Position numbers and translations under genes: made by a program. A model generated the notes under the pieces. That model did no database searches, was not told the origin of the DNA, and saw nothing but the letters and a program-made list of their open reading frames with translations. From positions 1,736,001 to 1,800,000 of the forward strand of contig NC_016078.1 in the NCBI RefSeq assembly GCF_000230555.1: a stretch of DNA of 64,000 nt, given 5' to 3'. Below, piece after piece: positions 1 through 8,236 of the stretch (positions are counted from its first letter, which is position 1; each line of letters begins with the position of its first letter). This stretch comes from Pelagibacterium halotolerans B2. GTDB taxonomy: Bacteria; Pseudomonadota; Alphaproteobacteria; Rhizobiales; Devosiaceae.

Positions 1-965
1 ACGACATCGAGGTTGTCCTGCGTGATCGCAACGGGAGCCAGGAACAGCGAGTTCATTTCCACGCCATTCGGGCCACCGTTGAACATGACTGAACCCTCGA
101 TATCGGCAAGACCGGCGCCGCCGGCAAGCTCTACCGCGATCTCGGCGGCCTTGGCGCCCAACTCGCGGCTGTCTTTCCAGACCGAAACGGTCTGGGTGCC
201 CAGAGCGATACGGTTGAGAGCGGCATGATCGCCGTCCTGGCCCGAGACCGGCACAGCACCATCAAGACCCTGAGCGGCAAGGGCTGCAATGGCGCCACCT
301 GCGGTACCGTCGTTCGATGCAACGACCGCATCGACTTCGTTGTTGTTGGCGGTCAGGAACTGCTCCATGTTCGCCTGTGCGTTTTCCGGGAGCCAGCCAT
401 CGGTATAGGCTTCGCCGACATTGACGATATCGCCGGCATCGATGGCGTCCTGAAGCACTTCCAGTTGGCCCGCATGCAGGAAGTCCGCGTTGGGATCCGT
501 GCTCGAGCCCTTGATGAACACGTAATTGCCGGTCGGCTGAACGGCAAACACCGATTCCGCCTGCAGACGGCCAACACCCTGGTTGTCAAAGGTGATGTAG
601 AATGCATCGGCATTTTCGATAAGACGGTCATAGCCGATCACCGGAATGCCCTCGGCCACGGCGGCGGCAATCGCCGGCTGAATGGCGTCGGTATCCTGAG
701 CCAGAACGATCAGCGCATCGGCACCCTGAGCAATCAGGCTTTCGATATCGGTGAGCTGCTTGGATGCCGAAGATTGCGCATCGGCAGAAATGTAGCTGGC
801 ACCCATTTCGTCAAGCTGCGCCTGAATGGCGGCTTCGTCCGTTTTCCAGCGCTCTTCCTGGAAGTTGGACCAGGAAACGCCAACGGTGATGTCCTGAGCC
901 AGCGCGCCACCAGCCAGACCAAAAACGACAGTCGTGCCCAGAAGGGCAGCTGCGAAAGTTTTCAT
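1..965 (-). CDS. xylF: D-xylose ABC transporter substrate-binding protein (3' end cut by window edge)
   Basis: Periplasmic sugar-binding protein of the XylFGH importer, delivering xylose to the XylH/XylG channel. The ATG at 965 follows a strong GGAGG ribosome site. The first ~23 residues are a signal peptide ending ALAQ. The mature part begins [15 protein letters not shown] and continues with the Peripla_BP_4 pattern ([20 protein letters not shown], then VIGYDRLI, then [13 protein letters not shown]), which is the XylF type rather than the ribose or galactose type. About 321 codons are visible and the reading frame is still open at base 1. Comparison with XylF suggests only the last ~20 residues are missing. 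It is divergent from a ROK regulator, so that regulator is the likely controller. Seen: signal peptide and fold motifs. Inferred: xylose rather than another pentose. Confidence 0.9.
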   Translation of the reverse strand, partial: MKTFAAALLGTTVVFGLAGGALAQDITVGVSWSNFQEERWKTDEAAIQAQLDEMGASYISADAQSSASKQLTDIESLIAQGADALIVLAQDTDAIQPAIAAAVAEGIPVIGYDRLIENADAFYITFDNQGVGRLQAESVFAVQPTGNYVFIKGSSTDPNADFLHAGQLEVLQDAIDAGDIVNVGEAYTDGWLPENAQANMEQFLTANNNEVDAVVASNDGTAGGAIAALAAQGLDGAVPVSGQDGDHAALNRIALGTQTVSVWKDSRELGAKAAEIAVELAGGAGLADIEGSVMFNGGPNGVEMNSLFLAPVAITQDNLDV

Positions 966-1055
966 GATTTTCCTCCTGCGGACATTTCCGTCCGCCAAAC
1001 CACAGTAAAAGGGTTATGCCTCCAGCGGCACGCCTCCTCGGACGACCGCAATGGA

Positions 1056-1079
1056 TATTTTTCAATACCCGAAAAAATA
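1056..1079. promoter_or_regulatory. AT-rich dyad, candidate ROK-repressor operator
   Basis: An inverted repeat TATTTTT (1056-1062) and AAAAATA (1073-1079), with a 10-base spacer, lies in the GC-rich gap between divergent xylF and the ROK gene. ROK repressors such as NagC and Mlc bind AT-rich dyads of this shape. That it is the operator for both genes is inference. Confidence 0.4.
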
Positions 1080-1191
1080 ATTGGCACGCGCGCATTGCTG
1101 TGTCAACGTCCATTTGCTTACCGTGGAAAAATGCGTGCAACAGAGCACGGCACCTCATAGAAGACCCACGGGGGACGAGTGGGAGGCCCGT

Positions 1192-2430
1192 TTGGCGCAG
1201 GGCGTTGCGGACACGGAAATGATCCGGAGGCAGAACCGGTTGCTGGTGCTTGACGCTTTGCGCCGGCACGGCCCGCTGTCGCGTTCGCAAGTGGCCGCAC
1301 TGACCGGGCTGTCCAACGCCACCCTGACGGCCATAGCCGCCGACCTGGTTGGCGACGGCATCGTTACCGAGCATGCCGAGCCGCAATCGGGAACCAAGGC
1401 GCGCGGACGGCCAGCGGTTCAACTTGTACACAACCGAAACGCCGGGTTCGTTCTGCTGATCGAACTCGACGTCAATCGCTGTCGCATGTCGTTGCTTGAC
1501 TATGGCGGCGTGCTGATCGACCGCGTCGAGTCCGGCGTCGGCCCTACCCTTTTCTCCGAAATCGCGCCTGCAGCCTGGTTCATCGAACGCATCGGCCAGA
1601 TGATCGCCCGCAACACCGAAATCGGCGCCACCTTGCACGGCGTGTCCATTTCGGTGCAGGGCATTCTCGATGCGTCCGGCCATGGCCTGACCTGGTCGCC
1701 GATTGCGCATCTGGGTGGGCACGATATCGTAACCGCGATCCATGGCCGGCTCGGTTTGACAGCACGCCTGTTCAAGCGCGGGCGTTTGATGGCCGATGGC
1801 ATGCGCTGGCTCGACCCTGGGCTCACAGGGGCAGGCATTGCCACGATCTATATCGGATCGACAATCGGAATGGGCCTGATCCTGCCCACTGACGCAAACC
1901 CCGATGCGGGCCACGCCACTGAATTCGGCCATATGATCCATATCCCCGGCGGGGCCCTTTGCCGCTGCGGCGCGCGCGGTTGCGTCGAGGCCTACGCCGC
2001 CGACTATGCCATATTGCGCGCCGCCTATTCGGTTCCCGAACACGCCGCTCCGGCCAGCGCCGTTCCCCCGGCCGATTTCCAGCACATCATTGCGCGGGCA
2101 CACCAGGGTGACCGGAGCGCCCAGCGTGCTTTCACGATGGCAGGAAACGCCATTGGGCACGGGATCGGCCGCCTGATTTCGATCGTCGAAATCGACAGGC
2201 TCATTTTCCTCGGTCCCAACACCGCCGCTTATGAGCACATGGAAGCCGGGATCGTCGAGGGCGCGGCTGCGTCGCTCATGGGCCGCATGCGCGGACTGCC
2301 GCCCATCCAGCGCGTACCCGACGCCGGAGAACCGATCTATCGCGGCCTCATGATGAAAACGCTGACCGAAATCGACAAGGCATTCGCCGACCGCACCTCT
2401 TTGCCGGCGGCACGCCGGTCAGCGGAATAA
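1192..2430 (+). CDS. ROK-family transcriptional repressor, probable xylose regulator
   Basis: Sugar-responsive DNA-binding protein of the ROK (repressor, ORF, kinase) family, 412 residues. The N-terminal winged helix-turn-helix reads RRHGPLSRSQVAALTGLSN. The ROK body carries the zinc-binding signature CRCGARGCVE near residue 260. I chose TTG at 1192 because GGGAGG stands 5 bases before it and it gives the usual ~10-residue lead before EMIRRQNRLLVLD. ATG at 1219 would truncate that conserved lead, and GTG at 1123 lacks a ribosome site. It is divergent from xylF and therefore likely represses the xylose genes until xylose or a derivative binds. The kinase-like nucleotide-binding motif of true ROK kinases is degraded, as usual for the regulators. 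Confidence 0.85.
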   Translation: MAQGVADTEMIRRQNRLLVLDALRRHGPLSRSQVAALTGLSNATLTAIAADLVGDGIVTEHAEPQSGTKARGRPAVQLVHNRNAGFVLLIELDVNRCRMSLLDYGGVLIDRVESGVGPTLFSEIAPAAWFIERIGQMIARNTEIGATLHGVSISVQGILDASGHGLTWSPIAHLGGHDIVTAIHGRLGLTARLFKRGRLMADGMRWLDPGLTGAGIATIYIGSTIGMGLILPTDANPDAGHATEFGHMIHIPGGALCRCGARGCVEAYAADYAILRAAYSVPEHAAPASAVPPADFQHIIARAHQGDRSAQRAFTMAGNAIGHGIGRLISIVEIDRLIFLGPNTAAYEHMEAGIVEGAAASLMGRMRGLPPIQRVPDAGEPIYRGLMMKTLTEIDKAFADRTSLPAARRSAE

Positions 2431-2433
2431 GCA

Positions 2434-3540
2434 TCAATCGGTCAGGAAAAGGTTCGAATATTGACGCGGCTGGGACCGCAGATATTGGGGTGGCGCCTTG
2501 ACCTGCCCACCCAGCGCAGCCGCGACATGCCATGGCCAGTGCGGATCATAGAGCACGGCGCGGGCAATCGCGATCATGTCCGCATCGCCGGTTGAAACGA
2601 TGGCCTCGGCCTGCTCGGCCTCGGTAATCAGCCCAACCGCAACGACGGGCATGGACACCGCCTGCTTGACCTGCCGCGCCAGAGGCACCTGGTAATTCGG
2701 CCCGACCGGAATTTTCTGGGCCGCGCTGACGCCGCCGCTCGAAACATGGATGGCCGAGCACCCTTTCGCTTCGAGCGCCTTCGCAAATGCAACGGTCTGC
2801 TCGCCATCCCATCCGCCCTCGACCCAATCGGTCCCCGAGACCCGAACCGTGATCGGTTTGTGAGCGGGGAAAGCAGCCCGAACCGCATCGAAAACCTCGA
2901 GCGGAAAGCGCATGCGGTTTTCCAGCGATCCTCCATATTCGTCATCGCGCTGGTTGGAGATTGGCGAGAGAAATTCATGCAGCAAATATCCATGAGCAGC
3001 ATGAATCTGGACCGCGTCGAGCCCCAACCGGTCGGCACGCCGCGCCGCCTCGGCGAAGGCATCGCGGATGCGGATCAGACCATCCCTGTCGAGCGCCACC
3101 GGCGGATTGTCGGTGTCCAGAAACGGAACGGCGGAAGGCGCCTCGGTTTGCCACCCATTTGCGTGATCGGGAGGCAATTGGGCACCGCCCTTCCACGGCA
3201 CTTCGCAACTCGCCTTGCGGCCCGCATGGGCCAACTGGATGGAAATGGGCATGTCCGACCACCGCCGAATCCCATCGAGCACCCGCTTCATTGCCGCCTC
3301 TGTGGCGTCGTCATAAAGCCCGACATCGCCATAGGTGATGCGCCCCTCGGGAGTTACGCCGGTCGCTTCGATGGTCAGAAGCGCGGCGCCCGACATTGCC
3401 AGTTGCCCGAGATGGATCAGATGCCAGTCGTTCATCTCCCCATTCTGCGCCGAATACTGGCACATCGGGGCAATGACGATCCGGTTGGCCAGGGTCGTAT
3501 TGCCAATCGTGATCGGCTCGAACAGCTTCGGCTTTGCCAT
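2434..3540 (-). CDS. NADH:flavin oxidoreductase, Old Yellow Enzyme family (YqjM class)
   Basis: FMN-dependent TIM-barrel oxidoreductase of 368 residues that reduces activated C=C bonds with NAD(P)H; the physiological substrate is unknown. It starts MAKPKLFEPITIGNTTLANR and has the OYE signatures IVIAPMCQYSA, IQLAHAGRKAS, QIHAAHGYLLHEFLSP (flavin and active-site His region), SLENRMRFPLEV and the phosphate-binding end GDADMIAIARAVLYDP. The short C-terminus and the Cys in APMCQYS fit the thermophilic-like YqjM subgroup. ATG 3540 has AAGGAC upstream; an in-frame TTG lies 6 bases earlier. Convergent with the ROK gene (3 bases apart), so it is transcribed separately. Confidence 0.9.
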   Translation of the reverse strand: MAKPKLFEPITIGNTTLANRIVIAPMCQYSAQNGEMNDWHLIHLGQLAMSGAALLTIEATGVTPEGRITYGDVGLYDDATEAAMKRVLDGIRRWSDMPISIQLAHAGRKASCEVPWKGGAQLPPDHANGWQTEAPSAVPFLDTDNPPVALDRDGLIRIRDAFAEAARRADRLGLDAVQIHAAHGYLLHEFLSPISNQRDDEYGGSLENRMRFPLEVFDAVRAAFPAHKPITVRVSGTDWVEGGWDGEQTVAFAKALEAKGCSAIHVSSGGVSAAQKIPVGPNYQVPLARQVKQAVSMPVVAVGLITEAEQAEAIVSTGDADMIAIARAVLYDPHWPWHVAAALGGQVKAPPQYLRSQPRQYSNLFLTD

Positions 3541-3674
3541 GGTCAAATGGGTCCTTGTTCTCGATAGATCTTAATGGGTAGCGCCGGGGGCGAGGATAAC
3601 GCAACAAATCTCGTAACCAGAAGGCGCCATGATCCTTGCATCGGAACGGGACTGGTGCTAGCAACCGCTCCGTT

Positions 3675-3750
3675 GCCGGTATAGCTCAGTTGGTAGAGCA
3701 TCTGATTTGTAATCAGAGGGTCGCGGGTTCAAGTCCTGCTGCCGGCACCA
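3675..3750 (+). tRNA. tRNA-Thr (anticodon TGT), CCA encoded
   Basis: A complete 76-base cloverleaf. The acceptor arm GCCGGTA pairs with TGCCGGC followed by encoded ACCA. The D arm contains AGCTCAGTTGGTAGAGC, the anticodon stem is TCTGA/TCAGA around loop TTTGTAA giving anticodon TGT, and the T arm contains GGTTCAAGTCC. It decodes ACA and related Thr codons. No integrated element is visible beside it. Confidence 0.97.
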
Positions 3751-3820
3751 GGCCTTCCCCGATTTCCCTATTGCGCCGAATGAGATAGACTCGCGCCGAA
3801 CAGGCAGAGGCTCGATCATC

Positions 3821-4417
3821 ATGACCATTTCGATGGACGCTGCGGCAGAACTTTATCGTCAGGCGATGCGGGAGGGCGTTCGGCGATTTTCCCTGCTCTA
3901 TCTTGCGCAGGCGGGGCTGTTGGTGCTCGCCGGGTTCCTTTCGATAATTTCCCCAATATTTTCGGCTGAAGCCGTTATCGGGGCCATCGGATGGCTTCTG
4001 GTGGCCAGCGGCCTTCTTCAGGGCATCGGGCTGATTCCGGCCCGGCATACACCCTATGTCTGGCTGCAACTGATCTCGGCGGTGCTGGCGCTGCTTATCG
4101 GCTTCCTCATCCTGCGCAATCCGGGCCAGTCCCTTTTGGCTTTCGGGTTGCTGATCGTTGTGTTCTTCATGATCGAGGGGCTCTCCAAGGTGGTCTGGGC
4201 CCTGACGATCCGCCCCATTCTCGGTTGGCTCTGGGTCCTGCTGAGCGGCGTTCTGGGGGTCGTTCTTTCGATCATCCTCATAATCAGTCTCGAAACCACT
4301 GCGCCCTGGCTGATCGCGATATTCGTCGGCTTGCAATTGATCGCCATCGGGGCGGCAATCGGGTATCTCGCCTGGTCGATCCGGCAGGTCGCCGCGCAAT
4401 CCAAACCGATTGGCTGA
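3821..4417 (+). CDS. HdeD-family (DUF308) integral membrane protein
   Basis: Inner-membrane protein of 198 residues with about six hydrophobic segments (residues ~24-46, 50-70, 78-98, 104-124, 132-155, 160-183), the repeat architecture of the HdeD/DUF308 family. In E. coli HdeD is linked to acid resistance, but the biochemical role is unknown. Seen: length and membrane pattern, and the typical G-L-x-x-I-x-P loop after helix 1 (FLSIISPIFSAEA). It stands alone between tRNA-Thr and nadK. No classical ribosome site is obvious before ATG 3821; a later in-frame ATG at 3833 is possible. Confidence 0.8.
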   Translation: MTISMDAAAELYRQAMREGVRRFSLLYLAQAGLLVLAGFLSIISPIFSAEAVIGAIGWLLVASGLLQGIGLIPARHTPYVWLQLISAVLALLIGFLILRNPGQSLLAFGLLIVVFFMIEGLSKVVWALTIRPILGWLWVLLSGVLGVVLSIILIISLETTAPWLIAIFVGLQLIAIGAAIGYLAWSIRQVAAQSKPIG

Positions 4418-4477
4418 CATGGCCTGCCGTGGTAAGGCCTTGTCCAACTTGGCGAAAGCGGTTCTGCGGAGGATACC

Positions 4478-5254
4478 TTGGCGCTCTATACCGATGGCAA
4501 GGTTGCCTTTGTCTCCTCTGATACGCCCGAGGCCAACGCGGCCCGGAAGGATCTGATAACACGTCACGGCGACGCGGGGATCGAAAATGCCTCGATCGTG
4601 GTTGCCCTCGGCGGTGACGGGCTCATGCTCGAGACCCTGCATCGGGTCATGGACCGCAACGTGCCGGTTTATGGCATGAACTTCGGGACCATCGGTTTCC
4701 TGATGAACGACTACAACCCCGATGCCCTGGACGTGAGGCTGCGGGCAGCCCTGCCCACCCGCATCCATCCGCTCTCCATGCGGGTGACCGATGTCGACGG
4801 CAAGGTGTCCGAAGCCCTGGCGCTCAACGAAGTCTCGCTCTATCGCTCGTCCTATCAGGCCGCCAAGATCAGGATTGCCATCGATGGCGAAACGCGTCTC
4901 GAAGAGCTGATCTGCGACGGCATCATCGTGGCGACACCGGCCGGATCGACCGCCTACAACCTTTCGGCCCACGGTCCGATCCTGCCGATCACCGCACCCC
5001 TTCTGGCGCTCACCCCGATCTCCCCCTTTCGCCCTCGACGCTGGCGCGGAGCGATACTGTCGAATAGGGCCAACATCACCTTCACGACGCAAGAGAATGG
5101 CAAGCGTCCTGTGAGCGCAGTCGCCGATAACGTGCAGTTTGACAATGTCGTTGAAGTGCAGGTCCATGAAAGCCGCCGCCATTCGGCGACGCTTCTGTTT
5201 GACCCCGGCCACAGCCTCGACGAACGGGTTCTGATCGAGCAGTTTCGCTATTAG
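4478..5254 (+). CDS. nadK: NAD kinase
   Basis: Cytoplasmic enzyme phosphorylating NAD to NADP, the only route to NADP. 258 residues, the usual size for alphaproteobacterial NadK. The catalytic GGDG ([15 protein letters not shown]), the NAD-binding LNEVSLYR and [16 protein letters not shown] are all present. The start is TTG at 4478, supported by GCGGAGGA 5 bases upstream; no ATG fits. The TAG stop is immediately followed by a two-hairpin repeat (5255-5357) that probably forms the 3' end of the transcript. Confidence 0.95.
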   Translation: MALYTDGKVAFVSSDTPEANAARKDLITRHGDAGIENASIVVALGGDGLMLETLHRVMDRNVPVYGMNFGTIGFLMNDYNPDALDVRLRAALPTRIHPLSMRVTDVDGKVSEALALNEVSLYRSSYQAAKIRIAIDGETRLEELICDGIIVATPAGSTAYNLSAHGPILPITAPLLALTPISPFRPRRWRGAILSNRANITFTTQENGKRPVSAVADNVQFDNVVEVQVHESRRHSATLLFDPGHSLDERVLIEQFRY

Positions 5255-5357
5255 AGCGTGTCCAGCAAAAGTGGAAACGGTTTTGCGGTTCGGACACGCG
5301 ATAAAACAAAGGCTTAGAGCCAAGGATTTGATTCAATCAAATCCTGAACGGCTCTAG
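5255..5357 (+). repeat. Two-hairpin dispersed repeat, copy A
   Basis: 103 bp matching the reverse complement of 60344-60446 at 99 of 103 positions. Hairpin 1 has arms GCGTGTCC and GGACACGC with inner AAAAGTGG/GGTTTTGC-rich sequence. Hairpin 2 is the near-perfect palindrome GGATTTGATT-C-AATCAAATCC flanked by AGAGCC and GGCTCT. It begins at the base after the nadK stop codon, pointing away from the gene. Similar palindromic intergenic elements are known in rhizobia (RIME-type); membership in that class is inference. Confidence 0.9.
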
Positions 5358-5380
5358 CCCGACCAAACAGGTCCAGACCG

Positions 5381-6583
5381 TCAGGCGGCGGGGAGTGCCA
5401 GCCGCTCTTCACGCAGATCGGGCACCATGACCTCGTCGGGCGATTCGGCGGCGAAGGCCGGCATGACACCCCGCGCTGCACTGCGGGCCAGCGCTATGTT
5501 CTGCTCGTTGAGATAGGCGAAGGATTCTTCGAGGGACGGCGGAAGTGCACCGTTATGCTCGACAATCAGTTCCTCGATCAGCAGCGAAACCACGTAATGG
5601 CGCGCCGCGACATCGTCGGCCAGATCGGCACGCCGCGCATGGGCGACCAGACGGGCCAGCAGGCTGCGCGTTGCAGGGGTGAACCCGCAACGGGCAAACA
5701 GCGCGTGCAGCGCCGCCCGACTGCCGCCATCGAGTAGAGTGAACACCTTTGCCCGCGGAGTGGCGGAGAGATGGGAAAGCGCGTCGGCGAAAAACAGCAC
5801 ATGACCATGCACCATGGCATGGAGCATCAGTCGGGCGTTGATCTTTTCGCCTTCGGACATGGCCGCCACGTAGGAGCGGGCGCCCCGGCCGGCCTCACGC
5901 TCGCCGATGGTGGTGGTTGCGGTGTCGCAGGCATCGCGCAGCACCCTGTCGAGGCGGCGCGGCTGGACGGCCCCTTTTACGATCCGCAATCCCAAAAGCG
6001 CCTGGCGAACGCACTCGACGAGATGCAGGCGCGCGAAACCGGGCAGATCGCGGCGCTTGAGCAGCGCCCCGCGCACTTTTGCGTCCTCGCCCCATTTTTC
6101 CGCCAGCAGCGCAAGATCGTCCTCTGGCAGCGCTATGTCTGCGCGGCCAAGAACGCGGATGCACAGGTCAGGCTCGCCCAGACGGGTAAGTGTTAGTGCC
6201 ACGCGCTGGCTCAACGTCGGTCGGGCCGTCATCACGGCGAGCATGTCCGGATCGCCCGAGCGGATGATGCCCACCAAATCCGCGTCGAGCAGCACCGGGG
6301 AAAACTGAACCACGGCACGGGAAATGACCGGAGCGTCCTGCGCCAGCGCCAGCATGATCGGGCGCGGCGCATTTTCCGAATGCAGCAACCCGTAGGCGAG
6401 CGCGGCACGCACCTTGACGGACGGATCGTCGAGAAAATTCATCAGCGCCGCATAAAGCGCGGCCTGTTCGTCGGCCGGCCCACGATGGGCGAGATAGGCC
6501 ATGGCGGCAAGATGAGCCGCCTGCCCCCGCTGCTCGCTGTCCCGCGATTGGCAAAGTTGCACGTAACGCTGATAGGCGACCAT
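5381..6583 (-). CDS. DUF2336 family protein (helical-repeat, unknown function)
   Basis: Cytoplasmic 400-residue protein rich in Ala and Leu helices (LAAMAYLAHRG, VKVRAALAYGLLHSE), resembling HEAT-type repeats, with the DUF2336 region in the second half. No signal peptide, membrane helix or enzyme motif is seen. The family is confined mainly to alphaproteobacteria and has no known function; HEAT-like folds suggest protein binding. ATG at 6583 has GGGGA 5 bases upstream; ATG 6589 and TTG 6595 are in frame but poorly spaced. It stands next to a transglycosylase-fold gene in the same direction, with 86 bases between them. Confidence 0.75.
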   Translation of the reverse strand: MVAYQRYVQLCQSRDSEQRGQAAHLAAMAYLAHRGPADEQAALYAALMNFLDDPSVKVRAALAYGLLHSENAPRPIMLALAQDAPVISRAVVQFSPVLLDADLVGIIRSGDPDMLAVMTARPTLSQRVALTLTRLGEPDLCIRVLGRADIALPEDDLALLAEKWGEDAKVRGALLKRRDLPGFARLHLVECVRQALLGLRIVKGAVQPRRLDRVLRDACDTATTTIGEREAGRGARSYVAAMSEGEKINARLMLHAMVHGHVLFFADALSHLSATPRAKVFTLLDGGSRAALHALFARCGFTPATRSLLARLVAHARRADLADDVAARHYVVSLLIEELIVEHNGALPPSLEESFAYLNEQNIALARSAARGVMPAFAAESPDEVMVPDLREERLALPAA

Positions 6584-6669
6584 ACGCATCCCCAAACATT
6601 CTTGAGGCTCAAGCTAACCTGCAAGGTTTAAGTTTTGGTTCACCATAAACGCTCGATTCACCGGGAGGA

Positions 6670-7485
6670 TTATTCTTCCGAATAGAACCCGCTGAACAGC
6701 GCACGCCCCGGCAGCGCCTCCGGGGTCTGGACCGGCGCCGATGCCGACGATTGCGCTTCGGTGGCAAACAGCGAGGTAAAGGAGACCCCGGGCGGGATCA
6801 GCGGGCGGGATTCGAGCTCCACACGCGAGGGCAAGGGTTGCTGGCTGGCCATTTGCTGGGCGGCAAAGGCGGCGTTTTCCGTGCCCGAGTGCCGGGCCAC
6901 CAGCGCCTCATAGACTTCCCGCACGCTGCGGGGGCGGCCATTCTCGTAAAAGATCGACGGATTGGCGGCAGCAGGGCGCGGAAAGGCCGCCGCAGCGTCA
7001 GCATTGGGGTTCTGCAATCCGAGTTCGAAAAACCGTTCGGCCCCCCTCGGGCCGAGAAAATGGGCGATATAGAGTTCGCCAGGGCTGGGCATGCGCCCGA
7101 ACTTGCCCATCAGATAATCGCCATTGCGGCGCGTGAAGGCCGCTGCCATGTCGGACGCCACCTGCGGATCGTTGCGCAATTCGAGAATCTGCTGACGCAC
7201 CGCTGGGTTGGCGACGAAGAATTCGCCCTCACGCTCCTGAATGTGATCGGCAAAATCCTGGTAGCCCAGCCCTGGGCCTTCCGACTTCATCACTTCGAGC
7301 CAAGTGCTCTCGATGAACTGGAAAAGCCCGGTCGCCGAAGACGTCTGGGCTTTCGCACTCGGATTGAGGCTGCTTTCCCTTATTGCCGTCTGCAACAGAT
7401 AGTCGAAATCCACGCCATTGCGCGCCCCCGCCCGGTCGAGGGCATAGGCTATGGGCTGCGGTACGTTGGAAATCGGCGAGGCCAT
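6670..7485 (-). CDS. Transglycosylase SLT-fold protein without a signal peptide
   Basis: 271 residues. Residues ~20-110 match the soluble lytic transglycosylase fold: catalytic-type glutamate in AIRESSLNPSA, then ATGLFQFIESTWLE and YIAHFLGPRGAERFF. Such enzymes cleave the MurNAc-GlcNAc bond of peptidoglycan. The C-terminal ~120 residues are low-complexity (Ala/Pro/Ser rich) and not recognised. No secretion signal is visible at MASPISNVPQPIAYALDRAG, so it must be exported by another path, for example with a flagellum- or secretion-linked assembly, or act differently. Local context gives no flagellar genes. The start ATG 7485 has weak ribosome pairing. Confidence 0.75.
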   Translation of the reverse strand: MASPISNVPQPIAYALDRAGARNGVDFDYLLQTAIRESSLNPSAKAQTSSATGLFQFIESTWLEVMKSEGPGLGYQDFADHIQEREGEFFVANPAVRQQILELRNDPQVASDMAAAFTRRNGDYLMGKFGRMPSPGELYIAHFLGPRGAERFFELGLQNPNADAAAAFPRPAAANPSIFYENGRPRSVREVYEALVARHSGTENAAFAAQQMASQQPLPSRVELESRPLIPPGVSFTSLFATEAQSSASAPVQTPEALPGRALFSGFYSEE

Positions 7486-7543
7486 GAAGTCCGACTCAAG
7501 AGTTCCTGAAAGTTAATGAAACCCTACCGTGGTTAACCCCCGG

Positions 7544-8122
7544 TTAACCACGCCAATATGTGGTGAGCGCCGTCGGATCGGGCCGGTCGCGCTCTTCGAG
7601 CCGGGTCTGCGGCGTGCCGATGTGAACGAACGCCACGAAGCGCTCCCCCTCCCCGGCGCCAAGCATGGCTGCGGCCTGCGCGTCATAGGCAAACCAGCGG
7701 GTGACCCAATGGGCACCGAAACCGAGCGCATTGGCGGCATGGCAAAGGTTGAACGCGACATTTCCGGCGGCGAGAAGTTGCTCGAATTCGGGGATTTTCA
7801 CATGCGGCGCAGCGGTCGAAACGACGCCGATTGTCACGGGCGCCGGCAGGAACTGGTTGCGCTCGGCTTCAAGCTGGTCCTCGTTCCGCTCGGGCCATTT
7901 TGCTTTTGCGAGTTCGTAGAGTCGATCGCCGACCTGCTGGCGCGCCTCTCCCGCAAACACCACGAACCGCCACGGCGCCAGCTTGCCGTGATCGGGAACG
8001 CGGCAGGCAATGGTCAGCATTTCGGCCAACTGTTCGGGTGATGGCCCCGGTTCGGCCAGAAATGGCGCGGTGACGGTGCGGCGGGACAACAGGTAGTTGC
8101 GCAAGGCGGTATTCACAGTCAT
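7544..8122 (-). CDS. Nitroreductase-family FMN oxidoreductase
   Basis: 192-residue flavoprotein of the nitroreductase fold, reducing nitro- or quinone-like substrates with NAD(P)H. Seen: FMN-phosphate binding RRTVTAPFL near the start, RVPDHGKLAPWRFVVF, and AHWVTRW near residue 140, as in the YdjA-like minimal nitroreductases. Its length also fits YdjA (about 183). ATG 8122 begins MTVNTALRN. The substrate is unknown. It is divergent from an exported protein gene beginning at 8237. Confidence 0.85.
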   Translation of the reverse strand: MTVNTALRNYLLSRRTVTAPFLAEPGPSPEQLAEMLTIACRVPDHGKLAPWRFVVFAGEARQQVGDRLYELAKAKWPERNEDQLEAERNQFLPAPVTIGVVSTAAPHVKIPEFEQLLAAGNVAFNLCHAANALGFGAHWVTRWFAYDAQAAAMLGAGEGERFVAFVHIGTPQTRLEERDRPDPTALTTYWRG

Positions 8123-8236
8123 GACAGATAATCGGCTCTCAACTTGCTCATCGCGCTCCCTTATGACACAGCTTTTCCCCAATCCAAGCCTAACAGAGTG
8201 ATCGCTGGCGAGGAGTATTCGGTAAAGAGTGGTTTG

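Noticed and set aside
1082..1098. Sigma-54-like TGGCACG...TTGC before the ROK gene
   Set aside because: The invariant GG and GC are 12 bases apart rather than 10, so RNA polymerase with sigma-54 would not fit.
811..2238. 475-residue open frame on the minus strand across xylF and the ROK gene
   Set aside because: It is the shadow of two well-supported genes. It has low-complexity composition, no ribosome site and no recognisable fold.
3675..3750. tRNA-Thr as an attachment site of an integrated element
   Set aside because: No integrase, no repeated tRNA 3' end and no change of gene style nearby.
3713..5323. 536-residue minus-strand frame across the HdeD-like gene and nadK
   Set aside because: It is antisense to two clear genes, rich in Gln/Arg/Asp runs from codon shadowing, and even spans the end of tRNA-Thr.
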